Position numbers and translations under genes: made by a program. A stretch of 64,000 bases of DNA, taken from positions 930,001 to 994,000 of the forward strand of contig JAAXNY010000009.1 of the NCBI GenBank assembly GCA_013420905.1, read 5' to 3'. This document shows, in pieces, positions 56,593 to 64,000 of the stretch (its first letter is position 1; each line of letters begins with the position of its first letter). The stretch comes from Collybia mongolica (taxonomy: Eukaryota; Basidiomycota; Agaricomycetes; Agaricales; Clitocybaceae). The notes beneath the pieces were generated by a model. The model did no database searches. It had not been told where the DNA came from and worked only from the letters and a program-made list of their open reading frames with translations.

Positions 56593-58141
56593 AGACAGCA
56601 ACAGCAGCAGCAGCAACAGTGCCGACAAGGCCTGCAGCAACAACAGCAACAGCAGCAGCAGTGGTGGCACCAACAACAACGCGACAATGACAACAACTAC
56701 AATGAAGACAACTACCACCACCACAAGGACAACGACAAAGACAAGAACAGGGACAATGACAAGAAAAGCGGCCAGTGCCATCACCACTGATGATGTCATG
56801 GGGGCCGACAAGGACAACAGGGGGGCGGGGGCCCCCACCTATATTAAATTATCTTACCATCCATGTATTATATTCAGTAATAATATATGTTTTTATCCTA
56901 TCAATTACATAGATTGTCAGTAAGTAAAAGAGTAAGTAAGTACTTTATAATAGAAGAAAGTAAGTGAGTCTGCGTGGACTCTGTGGAGTCCACACAGAGT
57001 CCATGTGGACTTTGTGCTGTCCTTGCGGAGTCCGTATGGAGTCCACAAGAACATGTGGGGGAGTGTAAAGTACAGCAAGTTGGCCAAGTTACCTGGGTAC
57101 ATATTTGCGATTGACTGTAAGATTTGGGCTCATGAGTTCTGCAGAGCAAAATCAGTTGAAACTTGGAAAAAGCTTACTGAATCAGAAAAGGATAAACAAA
57201 CTCCTCAGTTTATCATGTTCTCAACCATCAAGAATTACTTCCCCAAAGCATCCATCAGGCAAGTGTCAGACATTATACAACCACTGCACTGCTGGGCTGA
57301 CATTTTTCCATAGCAAGATCAAGAAGCTACTCCTGTTTGCTGGGGACAGAAGCTTAGGTTTTGCAAATCTTTCAAGAGTAAACCCAAGCGAGCTCACCTA
57401 TAAACCTCCCAACCTGTCATACAAGTTCTCTTTCATTTGCTACCATGGATAGAATCATCCTGCAAAGCTGTTGATGATGGGCTTGGTCTACAGTGATTGT
57501 ACTAATGCACCTTACCAGCTCCCTGGTCCTAAGGGAAATTGGATCAAAACATTTACAATGTGTCCATTTGCACTTGAGTTTGAGAGAAACATTACAGCCT
57601 CATGCCTGATCACAAGCATTGGATCTTTTGTTGGACAGATTTACGACTATCAGCTCACCTTCTCAACGCGCCAGGGTCCCCTCGGTATGTTATATCATTA
57701 CCTATTTCAGGTTTTTTCTCATTTGGTCTAGATGAGTTGAAACCCTCATCATATGGTCATGCTTCACCATCAAAAAGTGGACACACCCCTATCCTGGCTA
57801 AACCATCAACTTCAGTGAAAGCTTCAACTGGAGTGCCCTATAAGACTAGTTTATCAGCATGAGGCCCTGCAGATCATGGTATATCCCTACCAGAATTCTT
57901 GCAAGCATCCACTAATTTGTCATGAACTAGTTCCAGTCTTAGATGCTTGAGGCAAGACCATCATACTCCCAAACAGTTTAAGAACAGTTGAACAGGATTT
58001 CCCACCCTTTGAGGGACCAGTACCATCAGATGCTCTGACCCTTGTATGCTACACAAATGGTGGTTATACTCGTGATGGTAGATTCCATATCTCTCACAAT
58101 ATCTTGTGGGTTGTTGTCCTTGAAAGTCCTGATTTGACTGG

Positions 58142-58635
58142 TGAGTGCCCCCAATTGATTTTCTAACTGCCTCCCATAACTTTTGAAGAAGGGGAATTCT
58201 ACTGCTTGATCACAACTTTGAAATGCATCATATATTAGCTGCACAATGTAATGATCTTGATTAATTCCTTACTTCCTCCTTGGTCCACATGTTATTCAAC
58301 TAACACATAAGGTGCTGTTCAACCAGTAACACAACTTGAACTTGTTCTTGTAATACCCAACTTCAATGAAATTGATTTTACTTGGTTTAGTTTATTTTCA
58401 AGTCTTATAATGAATGCAGGTTGGAGGGATATAATATTGTAAAAAAAAGGGGGTACTCTGAATAACGGATCAGTGAATGCCAGAATTAATAGTGAGTTGA
58501 GAGATGGACCATGTATCCCACCCATTTTCAAATGCGTATCTTAACCTGCCAGTATAACATGTCTAAGTGTATGAGTAATCATGTTGATGTTTGTCAACTA
58601 CGCTCTTTATGCTTACATAACCTTTGAGTTTAGAA
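58142..58635. other. AT-rich non-coding sequence
   Basis: Follows the unknown pseudogene. It may hold its decayed last exon (GTGAGT donor at 58142). No further gene supported. Confidence 0.4.
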
Positions 58636-58926
58636 TTAGTGTTGCCAGAGCTCAGCTCGGCCCGAGCCGGTGGGCTGCCCAGTGCCAGAGCCAAACTGAC
58701 GGCTCATAGCCACAAGCCGAGCCGTGGGAAAGGGTCTCAGCCAAGGGGTGAGCTGCCCACTAAGCGGCTTGAGCCGAGATTCTCGAACCTTATTTGGAAC
58801 AATAAACAAAACTGGATGTAACCCCTTAACTGCCTGCTCCGCTGACCTCCAAGCCATACCACGACCGCCTGGCACGCTATATGGAGGGTAGGGAAGGCAT
58901 AGACAGCCTTTGTTACCCTCCATCTG
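58636..58926. other. GC-rich palindromic patch and hairpin
   Basis: 58640-58790 is GC-rich with repeated GAGCC/GGCTC words (GCTCGGCCCGAGC, ACGGCTC, GAGCCGT), possibly a small palindromic transposon. At about 58877-58922 a strong imperfect hairpin is formed by ATGGAGGGTA and TACCCTCCAT, with inner AAGGC/GCCTT pairing. Confidence 0.45.
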
Positions 58927-59525
58927 TCCCCAATGTTGAGCTCAAGGGGAGTAATCTAGGTGAGCCCCCCCTCCATTTTGCAATGGCATCTTTCGCTGAT
59001 AGATAAAAGTTAGGATGAACTTGGGGCCAAGGAAGTGACCCCGTGTTTGAATGCAGCAGAATCAAGCAGAGTGAAAGGAATGAGAGCTGCTGGGGCTCTC
59101 AGAAGTTCACCATGCAGTACAGCCTGGAAACCAACCATGCCCTGCGAAGAGCTGACCAACAACCTTCTCAAAAGGTGCATCCATCGGCAGATTGACACAC
59201 CACGCAGTCGTGACTGTAGACCAAGGTCCTTCCAGAGATATGTGCATATACAAATATAAGATTTTAGGGACCATATATATATATATAATAGTGGCAGGTA
59301 GAGTACCTGGATACATGTATACATGGACCCAAGGATATATCCCAGAGATATATAACAGGCCTAGAAATTACCATGGATATATGGACAGGTGGACCCCAGA
59401 TTCCACCAAAGATATGTATATATATGCAGACATGAGACCCAGATCCATGTATGTATATGCACATCTGAGGTCCTGCCTCATATATATATATAGATCCAAA
59501 AATCTGCCACAGATATGCATATGTA
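58927..59525. other. Non-coding lead-in to the minisatellite
   Basis: No supported gene. From about 59230 the sequence already contains diverged versions of the AGATATGTGTATAC words of the following array. Confidence 0.4.
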
Positions 59526-60262
59526 GATCAATTGCAATGTCCTTCCAGAGATATGTGATATGTGATATGTGTATACATAGACCCAATAATGTATCCCAGA
59601 TATGTCACTTCAGATACATGTATATGCAGATCAAGGTTCTTCCAGAGATATGTGATATGTGTATACATGGACCCAAGAATGTATCCCAGATATGTCACTT
59701 CAGATACATGTATGTGCAGATCAAGGTCCTTCCAGAAATACGTGATACATGTATACATAGACCCAAGAATATATCCCAGATATGTCACTTTGGATACATG
59801 TATATGTAGATCAAGGTCCTTCCAGAGATATGTGATATGTGTATACATGGGCCCAAGAATGTATCCTAGATATGTCACTTCAGATACATGTATATGCAGA
59901 TCAAGGTCCTTCCAGAGATATGTGATATGTGTATACATGGACCCAAGAATGTATCCCAGATATGTCACTTCAGATACATGTATATGCAGATCAAGGTTCT
60001 TCCAGAGATATGTGATATGTGATATGTGTATACATGGACCCAAGGATGTATCCCAGATATGTCACTTCAGATACATGTATATGCAGATCAAGGTTCTTCC
60101 AGAGATATGTGATATGTGTATACATGGACCCAAGAATGTATCCTAGATATGTCACTTCAGATACATGTATATGCAGATCAAGGTTCTTCCAGAGATATGT
60201 GATATGTGTATACATAGGCCCAAGAATATATCCCAGATACGTGACATGTATATAGTCTTCCA
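59526..60262 (+). repeat. 90-bp minisatellite, about eight units
   Basis: Units start with GATCAA at 59526, 59629, 59719, 59809, 59899, 59989, 60086 and 60176. The basic spacing is 90 bp; the longer spacings include a 7-bp GATATGT or similar duplication. Each unit has CTTCCAGAGATATGTGATAT, TATACATGGACCCAAGAAT and GATATGTCACTTCAGATACA. Because 90 is a multiple of three, both strands stay open for nearly 200 codons, which I regard as a by-product. Confidence 0.92.
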
Positions 60263-61377
60263 GGAGGATACACATATACAGGCACAATATATGTATATAC
60301 AGATTCAGGAATCTACCACAGATATGTGTATACCAGATACAAGCTCCTTCCAGAGATATATGTATATGCAGACATATGATGCATATCTGAAATCCTACTG
60401 TTATGTGTGTATCCAGGACCTGTATATGTTCCAAGATGAGAGCCTGCTGTTTAGGAAACATACATTATATGGAGTTTGGCTCTAAGACATAGACCCAAAG
60501 CTTGTGTAAACATTTTCACTGGTGATATGGGTGTCAGAACAGCAAACATTCAAGTTGTTAGTGAAGGCCTATAAGGTACTACTTCTGTATGTAATCTAGG
60601 GTATCTTAAGTATATTATGTGACATTTATCACATATTAACATCATCATACCTTTTTCTAAAATACTAACATGTTATTCTAGCCTTGCTCCTATTGTACCA
60701 CTTGATTACCTAGCCTTAGGGTATTGTGATGATAGACCAATTTATCATTTATTGGTTTCCATGTACCATCTTGATACTATCATTATACCCCCTTAATACT
60801 GTGTCATTTAGTATTTGAAGACCTGTCTTGGTACTTCCCTTATGACATATGGTGTGGTATACAGGAATCATTCAAGAGATACTTTGTCAATATTTGAAAG
60901 TTATTTTTAGCCCACCTACAATACCTTCTGCATACCTTTTCAAAGGGTCTACTAGTAGTACTTGGGATCTATTGTTTTGGTATCTAAAAGGTATGTTGCC
61001 CATATTCCTGTGTACCATTAAGATACTTCTCTAGTTGGTTGGATGATGGTATTCAGGATGCATCATTGAATACTTCTACACATGGTACTTAGGGGTTATC
61101 TTCACATTATCTAGCTGTTATCAGGACAGGTACATGAGAGGTATACTGATCCCATTCATGATACATGCACAATACTATGGTTCTCATTAATGTGATAGTA
61201 CTCTGCATACCATTCAAATACTTAGCTAAGAGTATTTATATAGTATACTGCATACTTTCACAATACTTACATAATATCATGTTCAATGGTACTGTGCCCT
61301 GCACCCAGTGGTAGCTGGGTCAAACCCACATGCGCTTAATATTATTATATGACAAAATATATATATATATATATATA
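60263..61377. other. AT-rich non-coding sequence, (AT)n at the end
   Basis: Contains many AGTAT/ATACT words and ends in an AT microsatellite (about 61357-61379). No gene supported. Confidence 0.45.
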
Positions 61378-62443
61378 TAAGCAATCTGGACAGTCTGCAT
61401 GGACTCCATGAGGAGTTGTTCCAAGGTGGGTCTGAGCATCAAAGTAATAGTGTGGATTTATGGACTTAGCTTTGACTTGGCTCAGATGCAGACTGCCAAT
61501 TAAGCAGGTTTCCCTGCCAAACAGGGTCTGAGCTCAGTCTGCAGACATCTGCATTTGTCTGTGTGGTCTGTGTGGCTCATATATTGTAGTTCAGTGTAAG
61601 ATCCCCAGAGAAGCTACTGAGTTGGTTGTGTATTTGGAATATACAAATATGGATCTATATTTTCAAGTTTGTTAATTTTTTCACACAGTCCATCTCTGAG
61701 AGTCTGAGTCCCTACTTTACCAGCTGACTTGTTTTTAAGGGAAGTGCCTAGATATATATGGTTACCTTTTGTTGTTGGATATTTGTATAGGATCTATAAA
61801 CACCAACTTCTATTGGCAATTCATTTGGAGTGGCTGATATCATACACCATGGATATGGGTGAAGTTGTAAGGGCATCACTTGTTGTCCACATCTAGCCAA
61901 CAGGATTACTATTGCACAGCTTGCATAACCTTGCTGTTACATTGATCATCCTGACATGCATTGCCTTAACCCCTTGATAGATAGTAGTTTACTCTAGACT
62001 AACATATCACAGTGCAATAGACTTGGATTGGGTTCTCTACTCATGGTCAAGCCTCTAGTGCCCTATACTAATCCCTTCCCTGCATGGCTGTTCATATTGT
62101 ATATGCTGCTCCCTGCCTGAGCCTCTTGGCAACATGACCCCTTACAGAAGTGCAACAAGTATGGCAAGCTCAAATGTGTGGTCACATTACATCTTCATGT
62201 TGTGCATCCATCAGGCCTTCCACATTGTCAAGCTACTCCCTGTATCCTGCAATCTAATTCTAGGACATGGTCTGACAAGCATTCCAGAACCAAACTTATC
62301 AACAACAAAAAGTAATATAAAGTTGAAGAGATTCTGAATAGCTAGTTCTATTGCAACAAGCTGGTTCAAGAAATATGAAGAAAAGTTAATCAAAAAAAAC
62401 ATAAGGACTTGTATCTGCCAGTAATGGCCCTCTATCTCAAGTT
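61378..62443 (+). repeat. Dispersed repeat, long copy 5
   Basis: Direct repeat of 53119-54256 with scattered substitutions and a deletion of about 110 bp. It ends at CTCTATCTCAAGTT. Confidence 0.85.
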
Positions 62444-62706
62444 TTCCCTCCAGAGAGGGTGTTTTTTCATACATCTTTGGGATGAAATTCATTATATTGT
62501 GTAATTATTGGGTAGATGAAATTCATATATTAATGTGTTAAATTCATTACTTGAGGGGATGAAATATGGGTTGAATTTCATCCATTTCCAGTTTCACAGT
62601 GGTTATAGAGGAGTTGGTGTCATGCTTCAAGTCACTCTGAGCTCTGTATCTTGCTATGGTGGGCAAGGGTGCACAGATCAGTCTCTGTGTGGTGAGATTG
62701 ATCTAC
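62444..62706. other. Non-coding spacer
   Basis: Contains three GATGAAAT(A/T) words (62483-62575). No gene supported. Confidence 0.4.
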
Positions 62707-63120
62707 TGTCAGGGCAACCCTAAGTTGAAGTGTATGCAATCACAAGTTGGCTGACTTCTGACTGGTAGGGGAAATCCTAAGTATATTGTTATAAGTACAA
62801 GTCTAGACTACTCACCTGATAGGGGAAATCCTAAAAGATCAATCTAAGGATTCCCCTACCAAGTAGTGGCTACTATATACCTAACCTACACAATGCTGCT
62901 ATGTACTGCTATTGTTGCCATGTGTCTCAGGGTCAAACAATAGGGTTGGTAATACAATAGGTACATTTGTGTGATGGGCCAATGTGATTTTAACAAGTGG
63001 CATGCATATCAGCATGGTGGTTTGCTGTGCAGTCAGTCAATTGATGGTATGAGCTTTGATGTGCAGTGACAGTCTCTGATCAGTGATAGTGATGTTGGCA
63101 TGGATGGCAATCCCCTTACA
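62707..63120 (-). repeat. Solo LTR related to the chromovirus LTR
   Basis: 414 bp, TGTCAGGGCAACCC to CCCCTTACA, paralleling TGTAAGGGCAACCC to CCCCTTACA of the chromovirus. The doubled TAGGGGAAATCCTAA words match the doubled GGAGGGGATCCTAAG of that LTR, and the inverted GGATTCCCCTACCA and CTATATACCTA blocks follow in the same order. No internal region and no clear 5-bp duplication remain. Likely LTR-LTR recombination of an older relative. Confidence 0.8.
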
Positions 63121-63186
63121 ATAACATATAATTTTTGCAGGATGGTATTACTAGTGACTGTTGTGTTATTTGGAAAACATTAAGGA

Positions 63187-63221
63187 ATGGCCAAACATTG
63201 GGACAGTTTTTTGAGCTACTG
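63187..63221. repeat. Tc1 terminal relic
   Basis: CCAAACATTGGGACAGTTTTTTGAGCTACTG followed by TA matches the right tip of the Tc1 element at 45134 (ACATTGGGGCAGTTTTTTGA) with few changes. The other end is not recognisable. Confidence 0.7.
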
Positions 63222-63417
63222 TATCAGCAATAGATATCTTTCCAGACTATTCAACAATTTTTTTATTTTTACCACTGGACCTGGTTGACCTGGCCTGGCC
63301 CTGGCCCTCTATCAGAGGGCTGGGTCCAACAAAGAGGTGGATCAGCTGTCAGGGCCAGGTCCAGGTCCAGCAAAAATAGATCAGACCTGACCCAGACCAG
63401 ACCATGGACAGTCAACC

Positions 63418-63783
63418 TAGTATTGGCCTTAATATTAGCATTGGTCTTAACATTAGCATTAGAGTTATTGTGAGCATTAGGATCAGTATTAGTCTTAGCA
63501 TTAGCATTAGCCTTAGTTCTGGACTTAGAGTTAGAGTTAGTATTAGTATTGGTCTTAATATTAGCATTAGAGTTATTGTGAGCATTAGTCTCAGTATTGG
63601 CCTTAACATTAGCATTAGACTTATTGTAAGCATTAGTCTCAGTATTAGTCTTAGCACTAGCATTAGAGTTATTATTAGCATTAGTCTCAGTATCTGTCTT
63701 AGCATTAGCATTAATTAGCCTTCCCCTTAGAGTTAGTATTAGCATTAGTCTTAGTATTAGACCTAGCATTAGCATTAGCCTTT
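63418..63783 (+). repeat. Degenerate TTAG-rich hexamer array
   Basis: About 365 bp built mainly from TTAGCA, TTAGTA, TTAGTC, TTAGAG and TTAGCC words, locally as GCATTA repeats. It resembles a degenerate telomere-type or simple hexamer repeat but has no pure TTAGGG run. Confidence 0.75.
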
Positions 63784-63788
63784 GTAAT

Positions 63789-64000
63789 GAGATCACTTGT
63801 TTGTCCACATCTAGCCATCAGGATTACTACTACACAGCTGCATCACATCACTGTTATGTACATCTATCATTCTGACATACACTGCCCTAACCCCTTGATA
63901 TAGTAGTTTACTCTGGACTGACACATCATAGATGGATTGTTGTGTTAGTAAAGTTACTGATATCAGATTCTGTTTGTTCCTTGAGACATAGTCACAATGT
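63789..64000 (+). repeat. Dispersed repeat, partial copy 6 (runs off window)
   Basis: GATCACTTGTTTGTCCACAT onward matches 53585-53800, including the segment missing from copy 5. It continues beyond the window. Confidence 0.8.

Larger units (their letters stand above)
55667..57075. mobile_element. TIR element B (hAT-like, non-autonomous)
   Basis: 1,409 bp. It begins GAGGTCTTTACACT, as element A does, and ends AGTGTAAAGTACAG. It is flanked by the perfect 8-bp duplication CAAGTTGG (55659-55666, 57076-57083). Eight-base duplications are typical of hAT elements. Subterminal regions are full of GAGTCC/GGACTC palindromes (55690-55840, 56965-57050). No transposase. The interior has a 124-bp tandem duplication and AAC/CAG simple repeats. 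Excision of the element plus one target copy restores the host frame (SYNKLAKLPGY). Confidence 0.85.
54364..58141 (+). pseudogene. Multi-exon gene of unknown function, broken by element B
   Basis: The first exons encode a disordered Lys/Ser/acid-rich leader: MPPHKKTAGKSKHVDHKKST, IIEDEELHSSSDFE, SSIRTDSSESGSGGEDP and ATPWTRRHCRETPPPVTP. GT-AG introns of about 50 nt separate at least eight exons. A conserved-looking domain follows: SIPLLAKCGVFNKAIEDKLL, then after element B PGYIFAIDCKIWAHEF, FSTIKNYFPKASIRQVSDII, KIKKLLLFAGDRSLGFANLS, GLVYSDCTNAPYQLPGPKG, TMCPFALEFERNITASCLIT and GQIYDYQLTFSTRQGPL. The end reads LPNSLRTVEQDFP and DALTLVCYTNGGYTRDGRF (to 58141). Stops and frameshifts occur near 57312 and 57450. 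I know similar hypothetical proteins from other Agaricomycetes, apparently in many copies, but no function. A TATAAAA-like box is at about 54293. Confidence 0.7.

Noticed and set aside
56293..56838. Leu/Val-rich minus-strand ORF resembling a membrane protein
   Set aside because: Complement of AAC/CAG triplet repeats and a tandem duplication in element B; composition is produced by the simple repeat.
59562..60146. 194-codon repetitive ORF (and its antisense partner) as a real gene
   Set aside because: Explained by a minisatellite whose period is a multiple of three; both strands are open and no start context or domain is seen.
59526..60262. CRISPR-like array
   Set aside because: Units are contiguous with no unique spacers, and the host is a eukaryote.
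62702..63125. Target duplication around the solo LTR
   Set aside because: Flanks TCTAC and ATAAC do not match, so none is claimed.
63269..63808. Asn/Lys/Thr-rich minus-strand ORF and Leu/Ile-rich plus ORF
   Set aside because: Translations of the degenerate TTAG hexamer array.

Overview
The window is nuclear DNA of a filamentous basidiomycete, most likely an Agaricomycete. Host genes carry many short spliceosomal introns of about 45-65 nt. They include a BNI1-type formin, a Zn2Cys6 regulator and a secreted PEBP-like protein. The repeats are typical of that group: a Tad1/I-like LINE family whose ORF2 ends in RNase H and a Cys/His tail, Ty1/copia, a chromodomain Ty3/gypsy element, Tc1/mariner and hAT-like DNA elements. 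No operons, tRNA, rRNA or CRISPR features were seen.

Layout. 1-11113: a degenerate LINE on the minus strand (its 3' end lies outside the window), split inside ORF1 by a nearly intact copia element (5622-10895, TSD GCCTG). 11877-27267: a compact host island with PEBP-like protein (-), formin (-), Zn2Cys6 factor (+), WD40 nucleoporin-like protein (-), UMP-CMP kinase (+) and a DAGK/sphingoid-kinase-like lipid kinase (-). 27268-34954: AT-rich repeats holding a 5'-truncated LINE with poly(A), a SINE-like insertion, a gypsy LTR plus gag remnant and a 2.1 kb TIR element (A). 34955-38681: a second host island with an ADP-ribose pyrophosphatase (+) and SDA1 (-), convergent and 38 bp apart. 38682-46287: a second degenerate LINE (+) carrying an 870-bp DNA transposon, a tandem array of about 230-bp units, and a Tc1 derivative with very long TIRs. 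46288-52524: a full-length chromovirus on the minus strand (476-bp LTRs, TSD GGTGA). 52525-64000: dispersed repeats around a decayed multi-exon gene of unknown function (54364-58141) that is broken by a hAT-like element (B), then a 90-bp minisatellite, a solo LTR, a TTAG-rich degenerate array and further copies of the dispersed repeat.

The host genes are housekeeping or regulatory: cytoskeleton, nucleotide metabolism, ribosome biogenesis, nuclear pore, lipid signalling. They show no sign of a shared pathway. The most informative content is in the mobile DNA. The chromovirus shows a consistent set of expression and replication signals: TATA box, a predicted RNA 5' end complementary to a primer site, and a slippery heptamer plus hairpin at the gag-pol overlap. 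Its RT active site nevertheless reads YIND. Several insertions can be dated or proven by exact target duplications, by reading frames that rejoin on excision, or by an unoccupied repeat copy elsewhere in the window. All splice sites and family names here were assigned by eye.
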